Of a DNA stretch of 64,000 bases, positions 29,820-40,472 are shown piece after piece; the stretch's first letter is position 1; every line of letters begins with the position of its first letter. This DNA comes from Serratia sp. AKBS12 (lineage in GTDB: Bacteria; Pseudomonadota; Gammaproteobacteria; Enterobacterales; Enterobacteriaceae). The position numbers and the translations under genes are program-made. The stretch spans positions 124,001 through 188,000 of the forward strand of contig NZ_JANUSB010000017.1 of NCBI RefSeq assembly GCF_024793895.1, given 5' to 3'. The notes below the pieces were generated by a model. It made no database searches. It was not told where the DNA came from and saw only the letters and a program-made list of their open reading frames with translations.

Positions 29820-30773
29820 ATGAGACTTAAGAAATACAATAAAAGTATTGGGATGCTGTCATTAATTGCATCCACTGTAATGCTCAGTGGTTGCGATATG
29901 GTTCTGATGAATCCCAAAGGAGCAATAGGTGTTGAGCAACGGACACTGATACTTACCGCAATCGCATTGATGCTGATCGTGGTAATACCAGTTATCATCA
30001 TGGCGTTCGCCTTTGCCTGGAAGTACCGTGCTTCCAACAAAGACGCCAAGTACAGTCCTAACTGGTCACACTCCAACAAGATCGAAGCGGTCGTCTGGAC
30101 CATTCCTATCATTATCATCGCCATCCTTGGCACCATTACCTGGAAAACCACCCACGAACTGGACCCATTCAAGCCGATTGTCACCGACAAGAAGCCAATG
30201 ACCATTGAAGTGGTGTCGCTGGACTGGAAATGGTTGTTCATCTACCCGGAGCAGGGCATCGCAACGGTAAATGAACTGGCCTTCCCGAAGGATGTTCCAG
30301 TCGAATTCAAGATCACCTCTAACTCGGTAATGAACTCGTTCTTTATTCCTCAGTTAGGTGGGCAGATTTATGCGATGGCCGGCATGCAGACCAAACTGCA
30401 TCTGATTGGCAACGAAGCGGGCAAATACGACGGTATTTCCAGCAGCTTCAGCGGTCGCGGGTTCTCCGGAATGAAGTTCACCGCCATTGTCACACCGACC
30501 GAAGGCGACTTCGACCAGTGGGTGGCCAAGGTGAAGGAATCCTCCAAGAATCTTAATACCACCGACGACTTTAACAAACTGGCTGAGCCGAGTGAAAACA
30601 ACCCGGTTGAGTACTTCTCCAGTGTCAAACCGAATTTGTTCAAGGAAACAATTGGCAAATTCATGGGTGATATGCACACGCACAAGAGCGCAGTGACTAC
30701 TGCACACGAAGGCATGGACATGAACCAGGGTATGGACATGGGCGAACATGCTCACGCCGGAGCCGAGGAATAA
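29820..30773 (+). CDS. cyoA: Cytochrome bo3 ubiquinol oxidase subunit II
   Basis: 317 residues. Lipoprotein signal with lipobox LSGC (Cys25), two membrane helices ([39 protein letters not shown]), and a periplasmic cupredoxin domain that has lost the CuA ligands, as expected for a quinol oxidase. The C-terminal tail is His/Met-rich ([19 protein letters not shown]), a possible metal-binding tail. Ribosome site GAGG is seven bases upstream. First gene of cyoABCDE, the low-affinity terminal oxidase used at high oxygen. Confidence 0.98.
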   Translation: MRLKKYNKSIGMLSLIASTVMLSGCDMVLMNPKGAIGVEQRTLILTAIALMLIVVIPVIIMAFAFAWKYRASNKDAKYSPNWSHSNKIEAVVWTIPIIIIAILGTITWKTTHELDPFKPIVTDKKPMTIEVVSLDWKWLFIYPEQGIATVNELAFPKDVPVEFKITSNSVMNSFFIPQLGGQIYAMAGMQTKLHLIGNEAGKYDGISSSFSGRGFSGMKFTAIVTPTEGDFDQWVAKVKESSKNLNTTDDFNKLAEPSENNPVEYFSSVKPNLFKETIGKFMGDMHTHKSAVTTAHEGMDMNQGMDMGEHAHAGAEE

Positions 30774-30777
30774 TCTG

Positions 30778-32769
30778 ATGTTGGGAAAATTAACGCTTGA
30801 TGCGGTTCCGTACCATGAACCGATCATCATGGTCACCGTTGCTGCAATTATCGTTGGAGGCCTGGCACTGCTGGCGCTGATAACATATTTGGGCAAATGG
30901 AAATGGTTGTGGAGCGAATGGCTGACCTCCGTTGACCATAAAAAAATTGGTATCATGTACATTATCGTGGCGATGGTCATGCTGTTGCGCGGTTTTGCCG
31001 ATGCCATCATGATGCGTAGCCAGCAGGCGCTTGCGTCTGCCGGCGAGGCCGGATTCCTGCCGCCGCACCACTATGACCAGATCTTCACCGCTCACGGTGT
31101 GATCATGATCTTCTTCATGGCGATGCCTTTCGTGGTCGGCCTGATGAACGTAGTGGTTCCGCTGCAAATCGGTGCACGCGACGTTGCCTTCCCGTTCCTG
31201 AACTCCCTGAGCTTCTGGTTCTTCGTGGTCGGCGTCGTCCTGATCAACATCTCCCTGGGGGTTGGTGAGTTCGCCCAGACCGGCTGGCTGGCGTATCCGC
31301 CGCTGTCGGGCAAGGAATACAGTCCTGGCGTCGGGGTCGATTACTGGATCTGGAGTCTGCAGATATCCGGTCTGGGTACCTTGCTGACCGGTGTGAACTT
31401 CTTCGCTACCATTCTGAAGATGCGTGCTCCTGGCATGCCACTGATGAAAATGCCGGTGTTCACCTGGGCTGCGCTGTGTACCAACGTACTGATCATCGTT
31501 TCATTCCCGATTCTGACCGTCACCATTGCGTTGCTGACCCTGGATCGCTATCTGGGCACCCATTTCTTTACCAATGATATGGGCGGCAACATGATGATGT
31601 ACATCAACCTGATTTGGGCCTGGGGTCACCCGGAAGTGTACATCCTGGTTCTGCCGGTGTTCGGTGTGTTCTCCGAAGTTACCGCGACCTTCTCGAAGAA
31701 GCGCCTGTTCGGCTACACCTCTCTGGTGTGGGCAACCATCGCGATTACCGTACTGTCGTTCATCGTATGGCTGCACCACTTCTTCACCATGGGGTCCGGC
31801 GCGAACGTCAACGCCTTCTTCGGTATTGCCACCATGATCATTTCCATCCCGACCGGGGTGAAAATCTTCAACTGGCTGTTCACCATGTATCAGGGTCGCA
31901 TCCAGCTCAACTCGGCAATGCTGTGGACTATCGGTTTCATCATCACCTTCTCCGTCGGTGGGATGACCGGGGTACTGCTGGCCGTTCCGGGTGCCAACTT
32001 CGTGCTGCACAACAGCCTGTTCCTGATCGCGCACTTCCATAACGTGATTATCGGCGGTGTGGTGTTCGGTTGCTTTGCTGGCCTGACCTACTGGTTCCCG
32101 AAATCCTTCGGCTTCACGCTGAACGAAAAATGGGGTATCCGCGCGTTCTGGTTCTGGATCATCGGCTTCTTCGTTGCCTTTATGCCGCTGTATGCACTGG
32201 GCTTTATGGGCATGACCCGTCGTATCAGCCAGAATATCAACCCTGAGTTCCACCCGCTGTTGCTGGTTGCAGCTGGCGGTGCAGCACTGGTTGCCTGCGG
32301 TATCCTGTGTCAGTTGATTCAGATCTTCGTCAGCGTTCGTGACCGCGATCAGAACCGTGACCTGACCGGTGACCCATGGGGCGCTCGTACGCTGGAGTGG
32401 TCAACGTCCTCTCCACCGCCGTTCTATAACTTCGCTGTAGTACCGGAAATTCATGACCGTGATGCCTTCTGGGACATGAAAGAAAAAGGCGAAGCTTATA
32501 AGAAACCGGCGAAATACGAACCGATCCATATGCCTAAGAATACCGGCGCCGGCGTTATCATCGCCTTCTTCAGCCTGATATTCGGTTTCGCAATGATCTG
32601 GGAAATTTGGTGGATGGCGCTGGCCGGCTTCATCGGCATGATCGTAGTCTGGATTGCCAAGAGCTTCGACCAAGATGTTGATTACTATGTGCAGGTTGAC
32701 GAAATCGAGCACATTGAAAACCAACACTATGAACAAATCAGCAAAGCAGGCGTGAAACATGTCAACTGA
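30778..32769 (+). CDS. cyoB: Cytochrome bo3 ubiquinol oxidase subunit I
   Basis: 663 residues, as in E. coli. Heme-copper oxidase catalytic subunit that reduces oxygen to water and pumps protons. The CuB ligands and cross-linked tyrosine are seen in WGHPEVY (His284, Tyr288) and LHHFF (His333, His334). The heme ligands are in AHFHNV (His419, His421). ATG 30778 gives the family length; an upstream in-frame start at 30748 is rejected. Four bases after cyoA. Confidence 0.98.
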   Translation: MLGKLTLDAVPYHEPIIMVTVAAIIVGGLALLALITYLGKWKWLWSEWLTSVDHKKIGIMYIIVAMVMLLRGFADAIMMRSQQALASAGEAGFLPPHHYDQIFTAHGVIMIFFMAMPFVVGLMNVVVPLQIGARDVAFPFLNSLSFWFFVVGVVLINISLGVGEFAQTGWLAYPPLSGKEYSPGVGVDYWIWSLQISGLGTLLTGVNFFATILKMRAPGMPLMKMPVFTWAALCTNVLIIVSFPILTVTIALLTLDRYLGTHFFTNDMGGNMMMYINLIWAWGHPEVYILVLPVFGVFSEVTATFSKKRLFGYTSLVWATIAITVLSFIVWLHHFFTMGSGANVNAFFGIATMIISIPTGVKIFNWLFTMYQGRIQLNSAMLWTIGFIITFSVGGMTGVLLAVPGANFVLHNSLFLIAHFHNVIIGGVVFGCFAGLTYWFPKSFGFTLNEKWGIRAFWFWIIGFFVAFMPLYALGFMGMTRRISQNINPEFHPLLLVAAGGAALVACGILCQLIQIFVSVRDRDQNRDLTGDPWGARTLEWSTSSPPPFYNFAVVPEIHDRDAFWDMKEKGEAYKKPAKYEPIHMPKNTGAGVIIAFFSLIFGFAMIWEIWWMALAGFIGMIVVWIAKSFDQDVDYYVQVDEIEHIENQHYEQISKAGVKHVN

Positions 32770-33373
32770 TACTCTGACTAACCATAACGCAGCCCATGCA
32801 GAGCATGGGCACCACGATGCAGGAGAAACCAAAGTCTTCGGATTTTGGATCTACCTGATGAGCGACTGTATTTTGTTTGCGAGCTTGTTCGCGACTTATG
32901 CAGTCCTGGTGAACGGGACCGCTGGCGGTCCCTCTGGCAAAGACATCTTCGATCTGAAGTTTGTTCTGGTTGAAACTTTCCTGCTGCTGTTCAGCTCCAT
33001 TACCTATGGTATGGCGATGATCGGCATGAACAAAGGGAAAGTGGGCAGCGTCAATACCTGGCTGTTCCTGACCTTCCTGTTCGGTCTCGGCTTCGTGGCA
33101 ATGGAAATCTATGAATTCCATCACCTGATCGCCGAAGGCTTTGGCCCGGATCACAGTGCATTCCTGTCCAGCTTCTTTGCGCTGGTCGGTACTCACGGTC
33201 TGCACGTGTCTGCCGGTCTGGTCTGGATCATCATCATGATGATTCAGGTGAGCAAGCGTGGCCTGACGTCAACCAACAAGACTCGCCTGATGTGCCTGAG
33301 CCTGTTCTGGCACTTCCTGGACGTGGTCTGGATCTGCGTATTTACCGTTGTTTACCTGCTGGGGGTTATGTAA
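32759..33373 (+). CDS. cyoC: Cytochrome bo3 ubiquinol oxidase subunit III
   Basis: 204 residues, five membrane helices. N-terminal His-rich tail ([16 protein letters not shown]), then [20 protein letters not shown] typical of subunit III. It stabilises subunit I. Its start overlaps the end of cyoB by 11 bases, so translation is coupled. Confidence 0.98.
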   Translation: MSTDTLTNHNAAHAEHGHHDAGETKVFGFWIYLMSDCILFASLFATYAVLVNGTAGGPSGKDIFDLKFVLVETFLLLFSSITYGMAMIGMNKGKVGSVNTWLFLTFLFGLGFVAMEIYEFHHLIAEGFGPDHSAFLSSFFALVGTHGLHVSAGLVWIIIMMIQVSKRGLTSTNKTRLMCLSLFWHFLDVVWICVFTVVYLLGVM

Positions 33374-33711
33374 TGAGCCATTCATCCCATGAAACCTCTC
33401 ACGGCGGCGCAAGCCACAGCAGCGTTAAGTCTTATGTGATCGGCTTTATTCTGTCGGTCATCCTGACGGTAATTCCATTCTCGATGGTCATGAGCGGCAC
33501 CGCTTCTCATGCAACCATCCTGGCGGTCGTGGTCGGCATGGCGGTTATCCAGGTGATTGTTCACCTGGTGTACTTCCTGCACATGAATACCTCATCGGAA
33601 GAGCGCTGGAACCTGGTGGCATTGCTGTTCACCGCTATGATCATCGGTATCGTTGTTGTGGGTTCACTCTGGATTATGTACAACCTCAACATCAATATGA
33701 TGGTCAGTTAA
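33373..33711 (+). CDS. cyoD: Cytochrome bo3 ubiquinol oxidase subunit IV
   Basis: 112 residues, three membrane helices after a Ser/His-rich N-terminus ([17 protein letters not shown]). Needed for assembly of CuB in subunit I. Its ATG shares one base with the cyoC TAA (TAATG). The frame is open further upstream inside cyoC, but the family start is clear. Confidence 0.97.
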   Translation: MSHSSHETSHGGASHSSVKSYVIGFILSVILTVIPFSMVMSGTASHATILAVVVGMAVIQVIVHLVYFLHMNTSSEERWNLVALLFTAMIIGIVVVGSLWIMYNLNINMMVS

Positions 33712-33728
33712 GAGCCGAGCTGCACGTG

Positions 33729-34619
33729 ATGATTAAGCAATACCTGCAAGTAACCAAACCAGGAATTATTTTCGGCAATTTAATTTCTGTCGTTGGGGGA
33801 TTCCTGTTGGCTTCCAAAGGAAGCATCGACTATCCCCTGTTTCTCGCTACCCTGGTGGGTGTCTCGTTGGTTGTCGCCTCGGGCTGTGTATTTAACAACT
33901 ACATTGACCGCGACATCGACAAGAAAATGGAGAGAACGAAGAATCGGGTGCTGGTAAAGGGCCTGATTGCGCCGAATGTCACTCTGGTTTACGCTACCGC
34001 GCTGGGTATTGCTGGTTTTGCGTTGCTGTATATCGCAGCCAACCCGCTGGCCATGTGGCTGGCGGTGATGGGCTTCGTGGTTTATGTCGGCATCTATAGC
34101 CTGTACATGAAACGCCACTCGGTTTACGGCACCCTGATCGGCAGCCTGTCCGGCGCTGCGCCACCTGTTATCGGTTATTGCGCAGTGACCAACGAGTTCG
34201 ACGCCGGTGCGTTGATCCTGCTGGCTATCTTTAGCCTGTGGCAGATGCCGCATTCTTATGCGATTGCCATCTTCCGCTTTAAAGATTACCAGGCGGCCAA
34301 CATCCCGGTACTGCCGGTCGTAAAAGGTATTTCCGTAGCGAAAAACCACATCACGGTCTACATCCTGGCATTTATGATTGCCACGCTGATGCTGACCCTG
34401 AGCGGTTACGCCGGTTACAAATACCTGGTGGTGGCAGCAGCCGTCAGCGTGTGGTGGCTGGGCATGGCCCTGCGCGGTTACAAAACCGAAAATGACAGCA
34501 TTTGGGCGCGCAAACTGTTTGTGTTCTCAATCGTTGCCATCACTTCGCTGAGCGTAATGATGTCGATTGACTTCAGCGCTACCGCCTCACCGGACGCATT
34601 ACTGACTTACGTTTGGTAA
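33729..34619 (+). CDS. cyoE: Protoheme IX farnesyltransferase (heme O synthase)
   Basis: 296 residues, as in E. coli. UbiA-family integral membrane prenyltransferase that adds a farnesyl group to heme B to make heme O for the oxidase. Seen: the aspartate-rich motif [18 protein letters not shown] (residues about 57-74), which binds the prenyl diphosphate. ATG 33729 is preferred over the GTG one codon upstream. Seventeen bases after cyoD; last gene of the operon, followed by a strong terminator. Confidence 0.97.
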   Translation: MIKQYLQVTKPGIIFGNLISVVGGFLLASKGSIDYPLFLATLVGVSLVVASGCVFNNYIDRDIDKKMERTKNRVLVKGLIAPNVTLVYATALGIAGFALLYIAANPLAMWLAVMGFVVYVGIYSLYMKRHSVYGTLIGSLSGAAPPVIGYCAVTNEFDAGALILLAIFSLWQMPHSYAIAIFRFKDYQAANIPVLPVVKGISVAKNHITVYILAFMIATLMLTLSGYAGYKYLVVAAAVSVWWLGMALRGYKTENDSIWARKLFVFSIVAITSLSVMMSIDFSATASPDALLTYVW

Positions 34620-34621
34620 CG

Positions 34622-34648
34622 AAAGGGCCGCCTAGCGGCCCTTTTTAT
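34622..34648 (+). terminator. Rho-independent terminator of cyoABCDE
   Basis: AAAGGGCCGC / GCGGCCCTTT ten-base-pair stem with a CTA loop, followed by TTTTTATTT, directly after the cyoE stop. Confidence 0.92.
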
Positions 34649-34746
34649 TTGTCTCGTCGAAAATCGATCAAACTGTAATATCTGCTAAACAACAATACGT
34701 TTACCCCCCCTGCCCTTCACTTTAAAATGATGCATCTTTGCAGAGG

Positions 34747-34792
34747 CCATTCCCTCAGACGCTGTCATTCAGAGCCTGAGGGAATGGTTTTT
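34747..34792 (+). terminator. Terminator hairpin in the yajR leader (small RNA end or attenuator)
   Basis: CCATTCCCTCAG / CTGAGGGAATGG twelve-base-pair perfect stem with a 17-base loop, followed by TTTTTATT. It ends only 19 bases before the yajR ATG, and cyo already has its own terminator 100 bases earlier. So it either ends a short transcript beginning near 34690 or controls entry into yajR. Confidence 0.75.
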
Positions 34793-34810
34793 ATTGAGGT
34801 TTGATGGTGC

Positions 34811-36175
34811 ATGAACGATAACACAATGACGCCGCTGGAACGCCGAGCGACCTGGGGACTAGGGACGGTATTTTCATTACGCATGCTGGGCATGTTTATG
34901 GTGCTGCCGGTTCTCACCACCTACGGCATGGCGCTGAATGGCGCCAGCGAGGCGTTGATCGGTATCGCCATCGGTATTTATGGCCTGGCGCAGGCCATTT
35001 TCCAAATCCCGTTCGGTTTGGTTTCCGACCGCATAGGCCGCAAGCCGTTGATCGTCGGCGGCCTGCTGATCTTCGCGCTGGGCAGCGCAATCGCTGCAGT
35101 CAGCGATTCGATCTGGGGCATTATCATTGGCCGCGCACTACAAGGTTCGGGGGCGATTGCCGCTGCGGTCATGGCGTTGTTATCGGATCTGACGCGCGAA
35201 CAGAACCGCACCAAGGCGATGGCGTTTATCGGCATCAGCTTTGGCATTACCTTCGCCATCGCCATGGTTCTCGGCCCGATCGTAACCCATTCGCTGGGCC
35301 TGCATGCGCTGTTCTGGATGATCGCCGCGTTGGCGCTGGCCGGCATTGTCATCACGCTGGTAGTGGTGCCGTCGGCCGACAGCCACATATTGAATCGCGA
35401 ATCGGGTATCGTACGCGGCAGCTTCAGCAAGGTGCTGAGCAACTCACGGCTGCTGAAGCTGAACTTTGGCATCATGTGTCTGCATATTCTGCTGATGTCG
35501 AGCTTTGTCGCGTTGCCGCTGGCCATGGAAAAAGCCGGATTGGCCGCCAGCCAGCACTGGATGGTGTACCTGGTTACCATGTTGGTATCGTTCGCCGCGG
35601 TGGTGCCGTTTATCATCTATGCCGAAATAAAGCGCCGCATGAAGCAGGTGTTCATGGGTTGCGTTGCCGTACTGTTCTGCGCGGAAGTGCTGCTGTGGTT
35701 CTCCGGCCAGCACCTGTGGGGCATTATCGCCGGGGTTCAGATGTTCTTTATGGCCTTTAACGTGATGGAAGCCATTTTGCCGTCGCTGATCAGCAAGGAA
35801 TCACCGGCGGGCTACAAAGGAACTGCAATGGGCGTTTATTCCACCAGCCAGTTCATTGGCGTGGCGATCGGCGGCAGCCTGGGCGGCTGGCTGTATGGAC
35901 TGCAGGGTGCTGGCGCAGTGTTCATCGCCGGTGCGGTGATTGCCGCCATCTGGTTTGTCGTCAGCAGCACCATGAAGGAACCGCCTTACGTCAGCAGCCT
36001 GCGTATTACGCTCTCCGAACTGGCCGTCAAGGATTCGGCGCTGGAAAGCCGTTTGAAAGCCCAGCCGGGAGTTGCTGATGTGGTTGTGGTACCAGAGGAA
36101 CGCAGTGCCTACGTGAAGATTGATACCAAACAGACCGATCGCGGTCGGCTGGAGGCGCTGGTCAACGCGCTCTAG
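34811..36175 (+). CDS. yajR: MFS transporter YajR
   Basis: 454 residues. Twelve-helix MFS efflux family (N-terminal part FSLRMLGMFMVLPVLTTYG; motif A GLVSDRIGRKPLIVGG) with the extra C-terminal ferredoxin-like YAM domain that defines YajR (LKAQPGVADVVVVPEERSAY, residues about 417-436). The substrate is unknown. GAGG lies 11 bases before the ATG, and a six-codon frame (ATG 34803 to TAA) overlaps the start. A strong hairpin in its leader may regulate it. Confidence 0.95.
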   Translation: MNDNTMTPLERRATWGLGTVFSLRMLGMFMVLPVLTTYGMALNGASEALIGIAIGIYGLAQAIFQIPFGLVSDRIGRKPLIVGGLLIFALGSAIAAVSDSIWGIIIGRALQGSGAIAAAVMALLSDLTREQNRTKAMAFIGISFGITFAIAMVLGPIVTHSLGLHALFWMIAALALAGIVITLVVVPSADSHILNRESGIVRGSFSKVLSNSRLLKLNFGIMCLHILLMSSFVALPLAMEKAGLAASQHWMVYLVTMLVSFAAVVPFIIYAEIKRRMKQVFMGCVAVLFCAEVLLWFSGQHLWGIIAGVQMFFMAFNVMEAILPSLISKESPAGYKGTAMGVYSTSQFIGVAIGGSLGGWLYGLQGAGAVFIAGAVIAAIWFVVSSTMKEPPYVSSLRITLSELAVKDSALESRLKAQPGVADVVVVPEERSAYVKIDTKQTDRGRLEALVNAL

Positions 36176-36184
36176 AACGAACAT

Positions 36185-36205
36185 AGACCGGGTCATGCCC
36201 GGTCT
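36185..36205. terminator. Weak hairpin between yajR and yajQ
   Basis: AGACCGGG / CCCGGTCT eight-base-pair stem with a five-base loop, ten bases after the yajR stop and between convergent genes. There is no clear T-tract on either side, so termination is uncertain. Confidence 0.4.
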
Positions 36206-36250
36206 GTATATCGTTGGCGCCGCGCAATAAAAGCCACGTCGCCAACGGCA

Positions 36251-36742
36251 TCAGTCGCGGAAGTTCTTGAACTGGAACGGCTGTCCCAAATCCCCACCAC
36301 GCACCAACGCCATGACGCTTTGCAGATCGTCACGCGATTTACCGGTCACGCGTACCTCTTCCCCCTGGATCTGCGCCTGAACCTTCAGCTTGCTGTCTTT
36401 GATCAGTTTCACGATCTTCTTCGCCAGCGTGGTTTCGATGCCCTGCTTCAACTTGGCGTTGACGCTATAGGTTTTGCCGCTGTGCTCCATCTCTTCAGGG
36501 ATCTCCAGCGCCGCACCTTCTATACCGCGTTTGGCCAGTTTTTCACGTAAAATATCAACCAGCTGATTCACCTGAAAATCAGACTCGCTGGCTACCTTGA
36601 TGGTTTCATTTTTTTCGTTAAGCTCGAAGCTGGCCGGAACATTGCGAAAATCCCAACGGGTACCAAGATCGCGGGTCGCGTTCTCAACGGCGTTGCGTAC
36701 TTCCTGCATATCAATTTCGGAAACGATGTCGAAAGATGGCAT
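36251..36742 (-). CDS. yajQ: YajQ family nucleotide-binding protein
   Basis: 163 residues. Two ferredoxin-like repeats; [20 protein letters not shown] and TRWDFRN are family signatures. YajQ proteins bind tRNA/GTP in E. coli, and some homologues bind cyclic di-GMP and act as regulators in Xanthomonas and Pseudomonas. The role here is not fixed by sequence. Transcribed alone, divergent from panE. Confidence 0.95.
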   Translation of the reverse strand: MPSFDIVSEIDMQEVRNAVENATRDLGTRWDFRNVPASFELNEKNETIKVASESDFQVNQLVDILREKLAKRGIEGAALEIPEEMEHSGKTYSVNAKLKQGIETTLAKKIVKLIKDSKLKVQAQIQGEEVRVTGKSRDDLQSVMALVRGGDLGQPFQFKNFRD

Positions 36743-36921
36743 ACTTCTTCCTCCTGAATTAATGCCCTATTGAGCGGGCGATTTCGATGGCGAGCATAAT
36801 ACCCGCTTTACTGGCTCAGGCAAAACGCCAATGCCAGGCTCGCCTCCTGAATCACAACAGAAAAGTCTATAATAAATCTGATATATGCGCGGGAATACCG
36901 CCGTTACTCCAAGGAGGCTGG

Positions 36922-37827
36922 ATGAAAATAACAATTCTTGGTTGCGGTGCACTCGGGCAACTGTGGCTTTCACGACTCTATCAGCAAGGCCATGATGTAC
37001 AAGGATGGTTACGCGTTCCGCAACCGTTTTGCGCAGTGAACGTCATCGAGCCGGATGGCGATTCCTTCAATCGCAATTTGCCGACCAACGATCCCGAACA
37101 CCTGAGCCAAAGCGAGTTACTGCTGGTAACGCTCAAAGCCTGGCAGGTTTCTGGCGCGGTCAGCACGCTATTGCCCAAGTTGAATCCGCAGTGCGCCATT
37201 TTGTTACTGCACAACGGCATGGGCACGCAAGAAGAGCTACCGGCCACGCAGCAGCCGATACTGCAAGGCACCACCACTCACGCCGCGCGCCACGATGGCA
37301 ATACCATCATTCATGTTGCCAATGGTACCACCCATATTGGCCCAACCAGCCCGGCGGCCACCCAGCTCAGTCATTTGGCGGAAGTATTGCATCAGGCGCT
37401 GCCAGACGTCGCCTGGCACAATGATATTGCCGCCGCCAACTGGAAGAAGCTGGCGGTAAACTGTGTCATTAATCCGCTCACGGCGCTGTATGACTGCCGT
37501 AATGGCGATTTAGTGCAGTATCCGGCGCAGATAGAGGCGATCTGCCGCGAGGTTTCCAGCGTCATGGCGATGGAAGGACACCATACCTCATGTGAAGGCT
37601 TGCAGCATTACGTTATGCAGATTATTGAAAGTACCTCGGATAATATTTCGTCGATGCTGCAGGATATCCGCGCCCAGCGGCACACCGAGATCGACTACAT
37701 TACCGGTTATCTACTGCGTCGGGCGCGTAGTCATGGCCTTACCCTCACGGAAAATGCCCGGCTGTTTGATTTGATTAAGCGAAAGGAAAGTGTTTATGAA
37801 CGTATTGGTCTGTCTGGCGCCTGGTAG
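36922..37827 (+). CDS. panE: 2-dehydropantoate 2-reductase
   Basis: 301 residues. NADPH-dependent reduction of ketopantoate to pantoate for pantothenate and CoA. Seen: the Rossmann motif GCGALGQLW at residues 7-15 and the catalytic lysine region [20 protein letters not shown] 36922 has AAGGAGG upstream; an open extension to 36787 is rejected. Its 3' end overlaps yajL by 32 bases. Confidence 0.96.
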   Translation: MKITILGCGALGQLWLSRLYQQGHDVQGWLRVPQPFCAVNVIEPDGDSFNRNLPTNDPEHLSQSELLLVTLKAWQVSGAVSTLLPKLNPQCAILLLHNGMGTQEELPATQQPILQGTTTHAARHDGNTIIHVANGTTHIGPTSPAATQLSHLAEVLHQALPDVAWHNDIAAANWKKLAVNCVINPLTALYDCRNGDLVQYPAQIEAICREVSSVMAMEGHHTSCEGLQHYVMQIIESTSDNISSMLQDIRAQRHTEIDYITGYLLRRARSHGLTLTENARLFDLIKRKESVYERIGLSGAW

Positions 37828-38380
37828 CGAAGAAACCGAAGCCGTCACCGCCATCGATTTGCTGGTTCGCGCCGGTATAGAGGTTACTACCGCCAGCGTA
37901 GCCGGCGATGGCGATCTGACCATTGTCTGTTCGCGCGGCGTAAAGCTGCTGGCGGATGCGCCACTGGTGGCAATCGTTGACCAGCCATTTGACGCTATCG
38001 TGCTGCCCGGCGGCATTAAAGGCGCGGAGTGCTTCCGCGACAGCCCGCTGCTGGTGGAAAAAGTGCGGCAAATGCATTTACAAGGTAAGTATGTTGCCGC
38101 CATTTGCGCCGCGCCAGCGCTGGTTTTACAGCATCACGATCTGTTCCCGGTCGGGAATATGACCGGCTTTCCTGGTTTGAAACAGCAAATCCCGCAAGAT
38201 AAATGGATGGAGCGCCGCGTGGCGTATGATGCACGCGTAAAGTTGCTGACCAGCCAAGGCCCCGGCACAGCCATGGAGTTCAGCCTGAAATTGATCGATC
38301 TGCTGTTGGGGAAAGCCAAAGCGGCCGAAGTGGCAGCCCAGCTGGTATTGATCCCGGGGATGTACGACTTTAGCGATTGA
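37796..38380 (+). CDS. yajL: YajL, DJ-1/PfpI family protein
   Basis: 194 residues. DJ-1 superfamily; the reactive cysteine Cys104 lies in the nucleophile elbow AAICAAPAL, with a conserved glutamate early in the protein (SEETEAV). E. coli YajL protects thiols and proteins against oxidative stress and has been called a deglycase or chaperone, both debated. AAAGGAAAG precedes the ATG. Translation starts inside the end of panE, so the two are coupled. Confidence 0.95.
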   Translation: MNVLVCLAPGSEETEAVTAIDLLVRAGIEVTTASVAGDGDLTIVCSRGVKLLADAPLVAIVDQPFDAIVLPGGIKGAECFRDSPLLVEKVRQMHLQGKYVAAICAAPALVLQHHDLFPVGNMTGFPGLKQQIPQDKWMERRVAYDARVKLLTSQGPGTAMEFSLKLIDLLLGKAKAAEVAAQLVLIPGMYDFSD

Positions 38381-38487
38381 GCGTCTTGCTGCGTAACAAT
38401 CATTAAAGCCAAACCGCCCTCATACCTCAGCCAACGGTTATCAACAACGCGAAGACGTGTAACACTCGCAGATGCCCGATGGATTTT

Positions 38488-38578
38488 GCGCCTCAGCCAG
38501 GCGGCAACGGTGCCCCCGCGGACGCTTACATCAGTAAGTAACCGGGGGGCGCGCCGGCAACCAACAACGCTGAGGCGC
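38488..38578. repeat. Palindromic MITE-like repeat between yajL and thiI
   Basis: Inverted ends GCGCCTCAGC (38488-38497) and GCTGAGGCGC (38569-38578) enclose a centre with CTTACATCAGTAAG, itself a small hairpin. The layout (terminal inverted repeats, central CTTAC-N4-GTAAG) is shared with the repeat at 53894-54018. It resembles non-autonomous palindromic repeats common between genes in Serratia and Yersinia. No protein is encoded. Confidence 0.6.
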
Positions 38579-38593
38579 GCAAGATAAACGGGA

Positions 38594-40042
38594 TTAAGGG
38601 CGGTAGACCTTGATATTGCCGTACCCCTGCTCAATCAGGTACAGCGCCTGCAAGCGGCTCATAACGCCACGCTCGCAGTACAGCAGATAGGTCTTGCTCT
38701 GATCCAGTTCGGCAAACTGGCTGCCAAGCTTGTAAAACGGCAGCGACTTCACCTCGACCTGTTGCAGTTGCAGCGGTCGCTCGTCCTGTTCATCAATCGC
38801 ACGGATATCCAGAATCACCTCGTCGGCGCCAAACGCCGCCACGGTTTCCACCTCGGTGACCTGCTGTTGCATCTCGCTGGCGATGGTACGGATATCAACG
38901 TTTTTGGCTTCGCGTACCACACGCTCGAGGATTTCGAAGTCGAAATGCCCTTCTTCCTCTTCGATTTTCTCTTTGACCGCTTTCACCGTTGGATTTTTGG
39001 AGATCACACCACAGTATTCCGGCATGGTCTTGGCGAAATCTTCGGTACCGATCTGCCGCGCGACGTTAATGATGTGCTCCTTGTCATGCGAAATCAGCGG
39101 CCGCAGGATCAGCGTGTCGGAGGCGTTGTCGATCAGGCGCAGGTTGGTCAGCGTCTGGCTGGAAACCTGCCCCAGCGCCTCGCCGGTCACCAACGCCTGC
39201 ACGCCATAGCGCTCCGCCACTTTAGACGCCGCACGCACCATCATGCGTTTCAGCACCACGCCCATCTGGCCGTCATCGACCTTTTCCAGGATCTCACCGA
39301 CCACCGGCTCAAAATCAATCGCCACGAAACGTACCTTGTGCGAACTGCCGAAACGGTTCCACAAATAATGCGCTACCTGCTTGACGCCGATTTCATGCGC
39401 CGAGCCGCCAAGGTTGAAGAAGCAATAATGTACCCGACAGCCGCGGCGCATCAGCATATAGCTGGAGACACCGGAGTCGAAACCGCCAGAAATCAGCGAC
39501 ATCACGTCTTCCTGGGTGCCGATCGGGTAACCGCCGATACCTTCGCGACGCGCCTTCACCAGCATCAACTTGTCGTCTTCAATCTCCAGGTTAACCGTCA
39601 CCTGAGGACGCGTCAGATTAACGCGCGCGCTGTCAATATGCTGATTAAGGCCGCCGCCGACGTAACGTTCCACGTCCTGCGAATTGAAATCCTGCTTGCC
39701 GCGGCGTTTGACCCGCACACAGAAGGTTTTTCCTTCCAGCTGTTGGCGATAGGCCTCCAGCGTTTGTTCAAAAATGTGGTGGATATCGGTGTACTCACGG
39801 TCTTCCACTTCCAGAATATGGTGAATACCGGGGATACGCGTCAGCGCATCGGCAATCACCGGCCGCTGGTTTTCGTCCTTGGCGCGGACTTCGATGAAGT
39901 CCCAATGACGAACAACCGCCAGGGTTTCATCATACTGCTTCAGAACGTTACGGATGTTGGTCGTCAGAATCTTAATGAAGCGCAAGCGCACAGATTGACT
40001 CTTGATGGTGATTTCCGGGAACAATTTAATGATAAACTTCAT
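38594..40042 (-). CDS. thiI: tRNA 4-thiouridine synthase / thiamine sulfur carrier ThiI
   Basis: 482 residues, as in E. coli. N-terminal ferredoxin-like and THUMP domains, a PP-loop ATPase ([17 protein letters not shown]), and a C-terminal rhodanese domain with the persulfide cysteine Cys456 ([10 protein letters not shown]) confirmed at the expected codon. The partner cysteine is in [13 protein letters not shown]. It makes s4U8 in tRNA and delivers sulfur for the thiazole of thiamine. Convergent with yajL, divergent from xseB. Confidence 0.98.
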   Translation of the reverse strand: MKFIIKLFPEITIKSQSVRLRFIKILTTNIRNVLKQYDETLAVVRHWDFIEVRAKDENQRPVIADALTRIPGIHHILEVEDREYTDIHHIFEQTLEAYRQQLEGKTFCVRVKRRGKQDFNSQDVERYVGGGLNQHIDSARVNLTRPQVTVNLEIEDDKLMLVKARREGIGGYPIGTQEDVMSLISGGFDSGVSSYMLMRRGCRVHYCFFNLGGSAHEIGVKQVAHYLWNRFGSSHKVRFVAIDFEPVVGEILEKVDDGQMGVVLKRMMVRAASKVAERYGVQALVTGEALGQVSSQTLTNLRLIDNASDTLILRPLISHDKEHIINVARQIGTEDFAKTMPEYCGVISKNPTVKAVKEKIEEEEGHFDFEILERVVREAKNVDIRTIASEMQQQVTEVETVAAFGADEVILDIRAIDEQDERPLQLQQVEVKSLPFYKLGSQFAELDQSKTYLLYCERGVMSRLQALYLIEQGYGNIKVYRP

Positions 40043-40202
40043 GGCGGTCTTTATGGTCAGATAAAATTAACGGTGCGGAGTATATCACCATCTGGTATGG
40101 CTCTGCGCACAAAACCACACGCGCACGCCATGATTTGCTAATCAAGATCCGCTAGGATAGGCTCTGGCGCCACTGTTCACATGATGATGTAAAAAGAAAA
40201 TT

Positions 40203-40466
40203 ATGCCTAAAAAACCCGCGCAATCAGACAGTACAGAGCAAAACGTCAGTTTTGAAAACTCCCTCACCGAGCTGGAGAGCATCGTAACGCGCCTGGAATC
40301 CGGCGAACTGCCGCTGGAAGACGCGTTGAATCAATTTGAGCGCGGCGTACAATTGGCGCGTCAGGGCCAGCAAAAGTTGCAGCAGGCGGAACAGCGCGTA
40401 CAGATTTTATTGAACGATAGCAACGATGATGCCGCATTAACGTCTTTTACCCCGGATGCCGAGTAA
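40203..40466 (+). CDS. xseB: Exodeoxyribonuclease VII small subunit
   Basis: 87 residues. [20 protein letters not shown] and [22 protein letters not shown] form the two-helix hairpin of the family. It binds XseA to make ExoVII. It begins the xseB-ispA-dxs operon, with six bases to ispA. Confidence 0.96.
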   Translation: MPKKPAQSDSTEQNVSFENSLTELESIVTRLESGELPLEDALNQFERGVQLARQGQQKLQQAEQRVQILLNDSNDDAALTSFTPDAE

Positions 40467-40472
40467 TTATTG

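Noticed and set aside
38762-40141. 459-codon plus-strand frame opposite thiI
   Set aside because: Antisense to a clearly real thiI, with His- and Val-rich translation typical of shadows.
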